Source: an uncultured Succinivibrio sp.
Lineage (GTDB): Bacteria; Pseudomonadota; Gammaproteobacteria; Enterobacterales; Succinivibrionaceae
Direction: 5' to 3'
Assembly (NCBI GenBank): GCA_900770725.1
Contig: CAAGLL010000010.1
Span: forward strand, 1-19,818
Length of the DNA stretch: 19,818 nucleotides
Program-made: the position numbers and the translations under genes
The notes under the pieces: generated by a model
Told to the model about the DNA's origin: nothing
Seen by the model: the letters and a program-made list of their open reading frames with translations, nothing else
Databases searched by the model: none
Shown here: positions 6,935 through 14,440 of the stretch, one piece after another
How the letters are laid out: the number at the start of each line of letters is the position of its first letter
Numbering within the stretch: the first letter of the stretch is position 1

Positions 6935-8353
6935 TTAGAAGTAGGCTTCGCCCTGGACGCCGACGATCCAAGCGCTGGTGTTGTAGTCGCCGCCAGTGGC
7001 CCTGGTGTAAATGTCGCCGCCCTTCACGAGGCCGCACTCGGCAGAGGATTTGTCCCACTTGCCGTAGCTGACGAAAGCCATGATCTGCGGGAAGCCCCAG
7101 AAGCCCGAACCCAGGGAGATGGTCGGGGCGATGGTGGCCTTGAAGAAGTCGTGGTTGCCGTGCTTGGCCTTGGCCCAGCCGCTGCCGGAGTAGTCGGCGT
7201 GCTCGTAGGCCAGCTGGGTGTGCAGCGAGAAGTGGCGGGTGAACTGGTAGACCGGCGACACCATGAAGGTGTAGAAGTCGCGGTTCCTATGGAAGATGTC
7301 GTCTTTGGTGTTCCCGCGATCCCAGTTGTAGTGGGTGAAGGCATGATCATGCTCGTACATGCCGAACACCAGCATCTGGAAGTCCTTGGAGAAGTTGATG
7401 CCGCCGTCGATGGCGAAGCGGAACAGCTCGGAATCCTGGGCCAGGCCGCCGTAGAAGGCAGTGGAGGCCTTGGAGTCGGCGCCGGCGCCCTTGCCATACT
7501 GGACGATGATCTTCGACCAGCCGTCAAGCGCCCAGAGGAAGCCCGGGGTGTTGTAGATCAAGGAAGCGGTATAGCCGTTCTTAGCCCTGTCCTTGTCGCT
7601 GTCGTAGTGTCCGGTCTTCTCCTCCAGCTTTCCATCCTTGAACGTGCCGTCGTAGTAGCTCTCAGTGCCGCTCCTAAACGGCGAGTGCACATAACGGAAG
7701 TGGAAATCGAGGCCGGTGCCGCCGATGCCCTTGAGCCAGGTCGAGAAGATGTTGGTGCCGGTGCCGCCAGTCTTGCCCTTCCTGTAGTAGTAGGAGGTGG
7801 GGTCATGGTCATTGCTGAACGTCATGACGTTCAGGTCCCACTTGCCGAACGGAAGCTTCATGTTCTGGAAGCCGCCACCGACGCCGTTGTCTTCCATGTA
7901 GCCGGTGTCGTAGTTCGAGGTGAAGAACGCATCGATGTCCTTGGTCTTGCCGGCCCAGAACTCGGTTGAAGGGTTCCAGTCGAAGCCGCCGATGAACAGC
8001 GCGCCCTTGACGTAGCCGCCGCCAGCGTTGGAGTTGGCGTCCCAGTTGTCGCCGTTGTAGTTCTCGTGCTGGAAGTTCAGTTCGGCGCGCGCATAAACGC
8101 CGTCATCCTGCTTCCAGGTCACGGTCGGGGAGATGGCGAGCTTGGACACGGCCTCGTTGCCCAGGGCGTAGAAGTGGCCGGACTCATTGATGCCCAGGCC
8201 GCCGTGCCCGCCTTCGCGGAAGCCGTCATTGGTGACCCAGTTGGTGCCTGACTTGACCATGCCGTGCAGAACTGCCTGAACGTCGTCAGCCATGGCGGCC
8301 TGCGATGCAAAACCGGCGACCAGAACGGCCACTGCCAGTGATTTGAGTTTCAT
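6935..8353 (-). CDS. LamB/maltoporin-family outer-membrane porin
   Basis: This 472-residue outer-membrane beta-barrel probably forms a sugar-diffusion channel. The signal peptide ends at AMA|DD (about residue 22). The mature N-terminus VLHGMVKSGTNW matches the FHGYxRSG start of maltoporins, followed by LGNEA, then the STEFWAGK segment (family: STIWAGKR), IDAFFTSNYDTGYMEDNGVGGGFQNM and LPFGKWDLNVMT, all at LamB-like spacing. Aromatic residues are abundant and the last residue is Phe in QGEAYF, the usual barrel assembly signal. Maltoporins are about 420-450 residues, so this is slightly long and could take a sugar other than maltodextrin. AGAGG at 8368-8364 lies 10 nt before the ATG. No sugar transport or catabolic genes are adjacent. 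It is transcribed alone, away from the lipoprotein gene. Confidence 0.85.
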   Translation of the reverse strand: MKLKSLAVAVLVAGFASQAAMADDVQAVLHGMVKSGTNWVTNDGFREGGHGGLGINESGHFYALGNEAVSKLAISPTVTWKQDDGVYARAELNFQHENYNGDNWDANSNAGGGYVKGALFIGGFDWNPSTEFWAGKTKDIDAFFTSNYDTGYMEDNGVGGGFQNMKLPFGKWDLNVMTFSNDHDPTSYYYRKGKTGGTGTNIFSTWLKGIGGTGLDFHFRYVHSPFRSGTESYYDGTFKDGKLEEKTGHYDSDKDRAKNGYTASLIYNTPGFLWALDGWSKIIVQYGKGAGADSKASTAFYGGLAQDSELFRFAIDGGINFSKDFQMLVFGMYEHDHAFTHYNWDRGNTKDDIFHRNRDFYTFMVSPVYQFTRHFSLHTQLAYEHADYSGSGWAKAKHGNHDFFKATIAPTISLGSGFWGFPQIMAFVSYGKWDKSSAECGLVKGGDIYTRATGGDYNTSAWIVGVQGEAYF

Positions 8354-8640
8354 ATATAGAATTCCTCTTTGATTTCCAAGAGCCTCAGGCCCTTTGCAAT
8401 CGTTGTTATTTGTATTGTTAAAGCCCCTTTCATCGGGACATTTTGAGGATAGCAGGAAATTTACCGTATCGTTACGATTAATTAAAAATTTGCAGATAAT
8501 GTCACAGACATTTGTTATTTATAAAGCAGACAATTATTTATAAAACAATAAATTAATTCTTTTGACAATTTACACTTTTAGCAACTTCTATTGATAAATT
8601 AGTAAGTTAATCCATAAGAATCTGAATTTTTATAAAGACA

Positions 8641-8656
8641 ATCATAACGTTACGAT
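8641..8656. promoter_or_regulatory. Operator-like palindrome (LacI-family style)
   Basis: ATCATAACGTTACGAT is a 16-bp palindrome with one mismatched pair and a central CG, the form of operators bound by LacI/GalR-family repressors. A related copy lies at 8932-8947, matching 13 of 16 positions. No LacI-family gene is in the window. Confidence 0.5.
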
Positions 8657-8933
8657 ATTTTATGACAAGCCGGACTCACAAACGCATCGACTCAAACAAC
8701 GTTGCCAACTGCTTTCCATCACTTGAAGCTCAAAAAGAAAATAAAATCTTCAAAAGACACTATGTGTTAAGCAATATATTGTTATACAAATATTATTTTG
8801 CAATATTCCAAAGAAGCTCTAGCACTTCCAACTAGAAAAGAGCTAGCGGTATTTTTTAAAAATGTGACATTCTCCGCCTTATTTTCCACAACGTTGCGGC
8901 AAATCTTTTCCTCTGATCTAAAATTGCCATAAA

Positions 8934-8945
8934 CGTAACGTTAAG
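8934..8945. promoter_or_regulatory. Second operator-like palindrome
   Basis: CGTAACGTTAAG is a 12-bp palindrome with one mismatch. It shares TAACGTTA-N-GAT with the copy at 8645-8656. It lies about 110 nt upstream of the lipoprotein start, a position suited to control of that gene. Confidence 0.4.
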
Positions 8946-8948
8946 ATT

Positions 8949-9037
8949 TGTTTTGGCGGCGAGTCCGCCAAAACAGCTTTGCAGATGGCGTTGCACCCCG
9001 GCTTGTGCCATTAACTTAGGACAGGCGCTTGCGCCTG
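8949..9037 (+). other. Structured 5' leader of the lipoprotein gene
   Basis: Two perfect hairpins precede the ribosome binding site. The first is an 11-bp stem TGTTTTGGCGG / CCGCCAAAACA (8949-8959 with 8965-8975, loop CGAGT). The second is CAGGCG-CTTG-CGCCTG (9022-9037), which ends one base before AGGA (9039-9042). Neither is followed by a T-run, so they look like leader structure and not like terminators. The second could affect access to the ribosome binding site. Confidence 0.5.
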
Positions 9038-9051
9038 CAGGAATCTACAAA

Positions 9052-9741
9052 ATGAACAAGAAATCCCTCATCCCTGCCCTGGCGGCGGCCATTGCGCTTG
9101 CCGGGTGCTCAAATCTCGAGATGACCTACCATGGAAACAATGACTCATCATCCGCTGCGGACAAGGAAGCTGCCGATGCCAAGGCTGCAGCCGTGACTGC
9201 CCAGGCACGCGCCGAACAGGCTGCGAGGGAAGCTGCCGCGGCTGCCGAGAAGGCCGCAAAGGCGGCCCAGGCAGCGGCAGCGGCCGCTGCAGGCAAGAGC
9301 GCCGCCGCAGGGGACGATGACAACGGCTTCACGCCCGCTGTTGACAGCGGCGCGCAGTCTGCTGCCAATTACCGCTACACGGACGTCAAGAAGATCTGCG
9401 AGGACGCGCGCAAGGATGAGTCGATGGCTTCAGTCAGGTACCGCACCAAGTACCTCGACACCACGGGCGTCGTCTCCACGCTCACCCGCGCGCTGCACAC
9501 CAACTCGACGAGCGTCACCGATCAGGCCGAGAAGTACTACAAGGCCGAGATCTCCGTGCCGGGAGATGGCCGCGACGGCATTGTGCTTGAGGACTACCAC
9601 AGAGTCACCGACTACTGGGGCAAGGGCGAGAAGGTCAAGGTGAAAGGCCACATCGAGGATGTCGAGATCACGTTCGGCCGCTGCGTGGTCACGGTCTCAA
9701 ACCGAGACGCCGAATCACTCTCGATGACCATGCACTACTGA
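9052..9741 (+). CDS. Outer-membrane lipoprotein with Ala-rich helix and OB-like domain
   Basis: The 229-residue product has a type II signal peptide with lipobox LAGC (C19); Ser at the +2 position favours outer-membrane sorting. Residues about 34-86 form a very Ala-rich, Lys/Glu-dotted segment (AADAKAAAVTAQARAEQ and on), predicted to be a long helix or coiled coil, like the stalks of TolA-like proteins. After a short acidic linker, residues about 107-229 form a compact domain with VKKICEDAR, YLDTTGVVSTL, GKGEKVKVKGHIEDVE and FGRCVVTVSN. This resembles the tRNA_anti-like OB-fold family found in exported proteins; that assignment is by pattern only. The open frame extends upstream to a TTG at 8953, but AGGA at 9039-9042 and the signal peptide fix the ATG at 9052. 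Function is unknown; it may bridge the outer membrane to another envelope layer. Confidence 0.85.
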   Translation: MNKKSLIPALAAAIALAGCSNLEMTYHGNNDSSSAADKEAADAKAAAVTAQARAEQAAREAAAAAEKAAKAAQAAAAAAAGKSAAAGDDDNGFTPAVDSGAQSAANYRYTDVKKICEDARKDESMASVRYRTKYLDTTGVVSTLTRALHTNSTSVTDQAEKYYKAEISVPGDGRDGIVLEDYHRVTDYWGKGEKVKVKGHIEDVEITFGRCVVTVSNRDAESLSMTMHY

Positions 9742-9759
9742 CAGCTTTCGTAAAATTGC

Positions 9760-9794
9760 AGAGGGCAGGCTTTACGGCATGCCCTCTTGTTTTT
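9760..9794 (+). terminator. Rho-independent terminator of the lipoprotein gene
   Basis: AGAGGGCA / TGCCCTCT (9760-9767 with 9780-9787) with a 12-nt loop is followed by TGTTTTT. It begins 18 nt past the stop and also separates this gene from the converging copA. Confidence 0.88.
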
Positions 9795-9807
9795 AAAGAT
9801 GCACGAA

Positions 9808-10023
9808 TTACGCGTTCTGCATCGACTTGAACTCGTAGCCTGCGTCCTCGACGGCCTTCTTGACCATGTCGGAGGTTACGGAGGCGTCGCAGTCAAGCTG
9901 GGCGCTCTGCGTCTTGAGCGAAACCTCGGCATCGGCGACGCCGGGGACGGCCTTCAGTGCCTTGGCGACGCGGGCGACGCAGTGCTCGCAGGACATGCCT
10001 GATACGTGAACGGTCTTCTTCAT
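9808..10023 (-). CDS. copZ: Probable CopZ-like chaperone from an internal start inside copA
   Basis: Codon 751 of copA is an ATG (10023) preceded by GAGGAG at 10035-10030 with an ideal 6-nt spacer, in frame. Starting here gives a complete 71-residue copper chaperone: a beta-alpha-beta-beta-alpha-beta sized domain, GMSCEHC at residues 9-15, and the conserved AGYE near the end. CopZ delivers Cu(I) to CopA in the cytoplasm. The Shine-Dalgarno sequence is itself translated as part of the KKEEK linker of the fusion. Either the cell makes both the fusion and free CopZ, or this is the remnant of a separate copZ gene. The sequence signal is direct; expression is inference. Confidence 0.6.
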   Translation of the reverse strand: MKKTVHVSGMSCEHCVARVAKALKAVPGVADAEVSLKTQSAQLDCDASVTSDMVKKAVEDAGYEFKSMQNA

Positions 10024-12273
10024 GATTTTCTCCTCTTTCTTGTCAGAATAATCCTTGAGCTTCACCATGGTGAGCCTCAGCGCGTTGAGGCCGACGCACA
10101 CGCTCGACAGGCTCATCAGCAGCGCCCCGGCAACCGGGGTGAGCTTAAGCCCGAACGACGAGAACGCGCCTGCCGCCACCGGTATGAAGATCACGTTGTA
10201 GGCGAAGGCCCAGAACAGGTTCTCCATGATGTTGGCCATGGTGCGGCGCGACATCGCAAGCGCGTTGACGCAGTCGCCGAGGTTGCCCTTGAGCAGCACG
10301 ACCTGGCAGGACTCGACGGCGATGTCCGAGGTGCCGGCGATGCCGATCCCGGTCTCGGCGGTGGCGATGGCCACCGAGTCGTTGATGCCGTCGCCGATCA
10401 TCACGCAATGCTCGCCCTGATCCTCAAGCTGCTTTACGATCGCGGCCTTGTCCTGCGGCAGGAGCTCGGCGCGGTAGTCCCTGATGCCGAGCATCCCGGC
10501 GACTCCGCCTGCGACGGCCTTGCGATCGCCGGTGAGCATCACCGGGCGCACGCCCATGGCCTTGAGATCGGCGATCGCCTGCTTGGCAGAGGGCCTCACC
10601 TCGTCCGCGATCACGACCTCGCCCTGGACCTTGCCGTCCTCGACTATCACCATCACCGCCTGCCCCAGCTGCTCGTGCACCGAGATGAAGGCCTTGTCAT
10701 CATCGGAGAGAACAGCTCCGAGCTTTTTTGCGATCGTGCTGTTGCCGACGCCCATCCTGCGGCCGTCTACAACCCCGGTTACGCCGCAGCCCTCGATGAG
10801 CTTGTAATCCGTAGCCTCAAGCCCGCCTGAGCCGTACCTGCGCCCGAAGGCCTGCGCCAGCGGGTGGCCTGACTTCTGCTCAAGCGCTGCAGCCCTGCTG
10901 GCCACGCCGTCAGGATCGGCTCCGTCGTTGAAACGCGAGGTGATGACGTCCATGCGCCCAGTGGTGAGCGTGCCGGTCTTGTCGAACACGAACACCGTGG
11001 CGCGGCGCAACGTCTCCAGGGCCTCGGGCGACTTGAAGAGCACGCCTGCTGATGCCGCGCGTCCCGTGCCTGCGACTATGGCAAGCGGAGTTGCCAGGCC
11101 CAGCGCGCACGGGCAGGAGATTACGAGCACGCAGATTGCGTAGTTGAGCGACACGGCAACGCCCGCGCCTAGTGCGAAATACCAGATGCAGAACACTGCG
11201 GCTGCGATGGTGATCACCGCAGGCGTGAAGACTCCCGCAACGCGGTCGGCCACGCGGGCGATCGGCGCCTTCTTCGAGTTGGCGTCGTCCACGAGCGCGA
11301 TGATCTTCGAGAGCGTGGTCTCGGAGCCCACCGCCTCGGCGCGCATCTCGACCGCGCCTGAGGAGAGGATGGTCGAGGAGGTAATCTTGGACCCCTCGGC
11401 CTTCTTCACGGGGCGCGACTCGCCGGTGAGCGCGCTCTCGTCGCAGTACCCGGAGCCTGAGACCACGACCCCATCGCAGCCCACCTGCTCGCCTGCCTTG
11501 ATGACGAGGATGTCGCCTTTCTTCGCCTCTGAGAGCGGGATCTGCGAGGTGCTGCCGTCTTCGTGCCTTACGGTCACGAACTTGGGGGCCAGATCGTAGA
11601 GCTTCATCACCGCGTCGGCGGTGCGCACGCGGGTGCGCTCCTCGAAGTACTTCCCGATGGCGACGAAGCAGAGGATCCCGGCTGCCGAGTCGAAGAACAC
11701 CGGGTTGGAGCCCATCAGCGCGTCAAGCCCGGCGCCTTGCGGCAGCGTCATGAAGTTGTACAGCGAGTAGAAGAACGAGACGAGCGAGCCCAGGGACACC
11801 AGCGTGTCCATGTTCGTGCTGCCGTGCTTGAGCGCGCGCCATGCGGACATGTAGTACCTGCGCTGCAGCCACATGATGCACGCTGCCAAGACGCACTGCG
11901 CCGCGGCGCTTGCAAACGCCGTGGCAAATGGAGTGAAGCCGAACCTGGGGCCCAGGGCCAGCGCCATCAGCGCCACGAGCAGGATGAAGCTTGCGATGAG
12001 CGCGCGCTTGCGCCTTTTCGCCTCGCTGTCGTCGGCCTTGGCGACCTTGGCGCCCTCGCCGCTTCCTGCCCTCGAGGCGCCGTAGCCCGCGTCCTCGACC
12101 GCCTTGACGATCTCCTCATCCTTCACGCCTTCATCGGCCAGCAGCGTCATGCGGTTCTTGATGAGCATGACGTTGACCTCGGAGACGCCTTTGACCTTGG
12201 ATACGGCCTTTTCGACATGGGATGCGCACGCCGCGCAACTCATGCCTTTGATGTCAAATGTCTTTTTAAGCAT
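9808..12273 (-). CDS. copA: CopA Cu(I)-exporting P1B-1 ATPase with fused C-terminal CopZ domain
   Basis: This inner-membrane ATPase pumps Cu(I) out of the cytoplasm. Domains in order: N-terminal heavy-metal-associated domain with GMSCAAC (C13, C16), eight membrane helices, the actuator TGES motif, CPC in helix 6 (VISCPCALGLATP), D431KTGT phosphorylation site, SGHPLA, GDGIND, and the Cu-specific helix 7 YN (FWAFAYN) and helix 8 MSLSS signatures. After the last helix a charged linker (KKEEKI) leads into a second metal-binding domain, residues 751-821, with GMSCEHC (C762, C765). That HC-type motif and small size match free CopZ chaperones more than ATPase domains. At 821 residues it is of normal length for two domains, but the C-terminal placement is unusual. 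A probable internal start for that domain is listed separately. No cueR is adjacent. Confidence 0.96.
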   Translation of the reverse strand: MLKKTFDIKGMSCAACASHVEKAVSKVKGVSEVNVMLIKNRMTLLADEGVKDEEIVKAVEDAGYGASRAGSGEGAKVAKADDSEAKRRKRALIASFILLVALMALALGPRFGFTPFATAFASAAAQCVLAACIMWLQRRYYMSAWRALKHGSTNMDTLVSLGSLVSFFYSLYNFMTLPQGAGLDALMGSNPVFFDSAAGILCFVAIGKYFEERTRVRTADAVMKLYDLAPKFVTVRHEDGSTSQIPLSEAKKGDILVIKAGEQVGCDGVVVSGSGYCDESALTGESRPVKKAEGSKITSSTILSSGAVEMRAEAVGSETTLSKIIALVDDANSKKAPIARVADRVAGVFTPAVITIAAAVFCIWYFALGAGVAVSLNYAICVLVISCPCALGLATPLAIVAGTGRAASAGVLFKSPEALETLRRATVFVFDKTGTLTTGRMDVITSRFNDGADPDGVASRAAALEQKSGHPLAQAFGRRYGSGGLEATDYKLIEGCGVTGVVDGRRMGVGNSTIAKKLGAVLSDDDKAFISVHEQLGQAVMVIVEDGKVQGEVVIADEVRPSAKQAIADLKAMGVRPVMLTGDRKAVAGGVAGMLGIRDYRAELLPQDKAAIVKQLEDQGEHCVMIGDGINDSVAIATAETGIGIAGTSDIAVESCQVVLLKGNLGDCVNALAMSRRTMANIMENLFWAFAYNVIFIPVAAGAFSSFGLKLTPVAGALLMSLSSVCVGLNALRLTMVKLKDYSDKKEEKIMKKTVHVSGMSCEHCVARVAKALKAVPGVADAEVSLKTQSAQLDCDASVTSDMVKKAVEDAGYEFKSMQNA

Positions 12274-12305
12274 TGCTCTCTGCCTTGCTGTTTTTTGGTG
12301 CAGTA

Positions 12306-12311
12306 ATCATA
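12306..12311 (-). promoter_or_regulatory. Possible -10 box for copA
   Basis: TATGAT on the minus strand lies about 32 nt before the copA start codon. No -35 at normal spacing and no clear CueR-type dyad are visible between the preceding terminator and the gene, so this is a weak call. Confidence 0.25.
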
Positions 12312-12377
12312 TGCTAACTGCCTGCCGCAACGGCCTTGATGCAAGTTTTTATCGGGCAAGCCCGGGAGGTGGAGTCT

Positions 12378-12402
12378 GAAAGGCCCTGCGGGAGCAGGGC
12401 CT
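12378..12402 (-). terminator. Terminator after the zinc/cadmium ATPase gene
   Basis: AGGCCCTGC-N4-GCAGGGCCT (12394-12402 with 12381-12389), with TTTC following on the minus strand, lies 15 nt past the stop codon. It separates the zinc ATPase unit from copA, which therefore probably has its own promoter. Confidence 0.8.
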
Positions 12403-12417
12403 CATTGATGTGAGTTT

Positions 12418-14328
12418 CTAGGCTTCCTGGCCCGCGCCAGGGGCCTGCGACCAGGCCTTGCCCTTCACGAAGCCCAGCGAGCGCATGGCGTTGAGCACGG
12501 CGAGGATCAGCACCCCGACGTCCCCGAAGATCGCAAGCCAGATGTTCGCAAGGCCGAGGGCGCCCAAGGTCAGGATCCCAAGCTTGATGGCAATCGATAA
12601 CCACATGTTCTCAAGGGCCAGCGCGTAGGTCCTGCGCGAGAGCCTGATCGCCTGCGGGATCTTCGAGAGATCGTCGTTCATGACCACCACGTCGGCCGCC
12701 TCGACCGCGGCCTGCGAGCCGAACTGGCCCATCGCGATGCCGACGTCGGAGGCTGCGAGCACCGGGGCGTCGTTGATGCCGTCGCCGACGAAGCCCGCGG
12801 TGCCATGGGCGCGCTTGAAGGCCTCGAAGTTCCTGAGCTTGTCCTGCGGCAGCTGCTCGGCGAGCACCTCGCTCATGCCCAAGGTGCGGGCGACCTCGTC
12901 TGCAGCCTCGCGCTTGTCGCCGGTGATGAGGCAGGTCGCAACCCCGAGCGATTCGAGAGAGCGAACCGCGGGGGCCGCGCTCTCCTTTGGCGTGTCAAAG
13001 AGGCTGATGACGCCGGCAAGCTTCCCGCCGCAGCAGACGTAGATGTCCGTGCCGCTGCTCTTGCGGCGCGGGATCTCCACTCCGCACTCCCCGGAGATGA
13101 ACTCGCGCCTGCCTGCCGACACCGCCTTACCAAGCGCAATGCCCGAAATGCCAAGGCCTGCCTTCTCTGAGACCTCTGAGACCTCGGGGATCGCGATGCC
13201 GCGCGACTTGGCAGCCTCGACCACCGCCTTGGCAAGCGGGTGGGAGCTCTCCTGCTCGAGCGCCGCTGCCATGCCAAGAAGCTCGTCCTCCGTGACGCCC
13301 TGCTCAGGCTTCACCGCGGTCACCGTGAAGCGGCCCCTGGTGATGGTGCCGGTCTTGTCAAAGGCCAGGGCCTTGAGCCTTGCGAGGTTCTCTAGGTAGA
13401 TGGAGCCCTTGATCATGACGCCGGTCTTGGAGATGGCGCCCATCCCCCCGAAGAACGAGAGCGGGACCGAGAGCACCAGCGCGCAGGGGCAGGAGACCAC
13501 GAGGAAGACGAGGGCCCTGGTGCCCCAGTCAGACCACGAGGCGCCGCTGACAAAGAGCGGAACGAGCGCCATCACGGCCGCCGCAGCCACCACGATGGGG
13601 GTGTACCAGACGGAGAAGCGCCTGATGAGGGCCTCGGGGCGCGACTTGTTGGCCGCGGCGTCCTCGATGAGGTTCAAGAGCCTGGTGATGGACGAGTTGC
13701 GGTAGTCGCGCGCGGCCCTAAGCTCGATGACCTGGCCTGCGTTGACGCAGCCTGAGGGCACTTCCTCGCCCTTGCGGTAGAGCCTGGGCTCGCTCTCTCC
13801 GGTGATCGCGGCGGTGTCGATGGCGGCGCTCTCGGTGAGCAGCACGCCGTCCAGCGCCACGACCTCGCCTGCCAGCACCCTGATCACCTGCCCGGGCTTG
13901 ACCTTGCGGGGCTTTAGCACCTCGACCGTGCCGTCCTCATGCACCACGCGCGCCGACTGGGGCTTGAGCTTCACGAGTGATGAGATCTCGCCGTGGGCCT
14001 TGCCGCGGGCGTACTCCTCGAAGCTCTCGCCGATGATGTAGAAGATCATCACTGCAAGTGCTTCGGCGTAGTCCTTGATGCCGAAGGCGCCGAAGGTCGC
14101 GATGACCATCAGCGACTGCTCGTTGAGCCTCAGGGTCTTCACGAGGCCCTTGGCCGCCGAGAGCACTATCTTCCAGGCGATGAGGACATAGGCGATGACG
14201 CACAGCGCCACGGCCGCAACGTCGCTCATGGGGACGAGCGAGGTGTGCTCGTAGAGTATGAGCACCACCATCGCGAATATGGCAAACGCCAGCGAAGCCT
14301 TTTCCCTTGTGCTGAGTTCCGAGAACAT
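12418..14328 (-). CDS. zntA: P1B-2 Zn/Cd/Pb-exporting ATPase without metal-binding domain
   Basis: This 636-residue inner-membrane ATPase is predicted to export divalent zinc, cadmium or lead. It has the actuator TGES, CPC in helix 6 (VVSCPCALVLSVP), the D324KTGT phosphorylation site, SSHPLA, GDGINDAP, and a conserved acidic residue in the last helix (IFGDVGVLILAVLNAMRSL), equivalent to the essential Asp of E. coli ZntA. This indicates the P1B-2 subtype. Unlike ZntA (about 730 residues) it starts directly at the first membrane helix, with no N-terminal metal-binding domain; that domain is encoded separately just upstream. GGAGG lies 9 nt before the ATG. The gene is probably co-transcribed with the small metal-binding gene 112 nt upstream and is closed by a hairpin terminator. 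Confidence 0.9.
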   Translation of the reverse strand: MFSELSTREKASLAFAIFAMVVLILYEHTSLVPMSDVAAVALCVIAYVLIAWKIVLSAAKGLVKTLRLNEQSLMVIATFGAFGIKDYAEALAVMIFYIIGESFEEYARGKAHGEISSLVKLKPQSARVVHEDGTVEVLKPRKVKPGQVIRVLAGEVVALDGVLLTESAAIDTAAITGESEPRLYRKGEEVPSGCVNAGQVIELRAARDYRNSSITRLLNLIEDAAANKSRPEALIRRFSVWYTPIVVAAAAVMALVPLFVSGASWSDWGTRALVFLVVSCPCALVLSVPLSFFGGMGAISKTGVMIKGSIYLENLARLKALAFDKTGTITRGRFTVTAVKPEQGVTEDELLGMAAALEQESSHPLAKAVVEAAKSRGIAIPEVSEVSEKAGLGISGIALGKAVSAGRREFISGECGVEIPRRKSSGTDIYVCCGGKLAGVISLFDTPKESAAPAVRSLESLGVATCLITGDKREAADEVARTLGMSEVLAEQLPQDKLRNFEAFKRAHGTAGFVGDGINDAPVLAASDVGIAMGQFGSQAAVEAADVVVMNDDLSKIPQAIRLSRRTYALALENMWLSIAIKLGILTLGALGLANIWLAIFGDVGVLILAVLNAMRSLGFVKGKAWSQAPGAGQEA

Positions 14329-14399
14329 GGCCAGGCACCTCCAAGATCCCTTTAACGGTTATTTTGTTGTTATTCTTGCAAAACCTATCTGCCATTCGC

Positions 14400-14426
14400 C
14401 CCTGCCGCTGGATGGCCGCGGCAGGG
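14400..14426 (-). other. Intra-operon hairpin between metal-binding gene and ATPase
   Basis: A perfect 9-bp stem CCCTGCCGC / GCGGCAGGG (14400-14408 with 14418-14426, 9-nt loop) lies 14 nt after the stop of the small metal-binding gene. No T-run follows, so it may be a processing or stability element, or a leaky terminator that sets the ratio of the small protein to the ATPase. Confidence 0.55.
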
Positions 14427-14440
14427 CTTGCATGGAACGC

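Larger units (their letters stand above)
8354..9051. promoter_or_regulatory. 698-bp AT-rich divergent regulatory region
   Basis: This gene-free stretch lies between the divergent porin and lipoprotein genes and is strikingly AT-rich from about 8400 to 8940, in contrast with the GC-rich genes around it. AACGTT-centred palindromes occur at 8641-8656, 8697-8704, 8886-8899 and 8934-8945, and a related half-palindrome ATCGT-T-ACGAT at 8468-8478. Many TTTATAAA-like stretches are present. A TTGACA at 8574 on the plus strand has no good -10. Isolated CRP-like half sites TGTGA (8863) and TCACA (around 8502) lack partners. The right end (8949-9037) is the structured leader of the lipoprotein gene. No small ORF with an RBS was found. 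Confidence 0.6.

Noticed and set aside
6755..7969. 404-codon plus-strand open frame opposite the porin
   Set aside because: It crosses the porin terminators, has biased Val/Ala/Gly composition and no recognisable domain; the porin on the other strand has a signal peptide and family motifs.
8863..8867. CRP site upstream of the lipoprotein (TGTGA)
   Set aside because: The matching TCACA half is absent at the required spacing.
8953..9051. Upstream TTG start extending the lipoprotein by 33 residues
   Set aside because: The extension would bury the type II signal peptide, is itself a hairpin-rich leader, and the ATG at 9052 has a good ribosome binding site.
11563..12306. 247-codon plus-strand frame opposite the copA 5' region
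   Set aside because: It is an antisense shadow of copA with a His/Arg-rich composition and no ribosome binding site.
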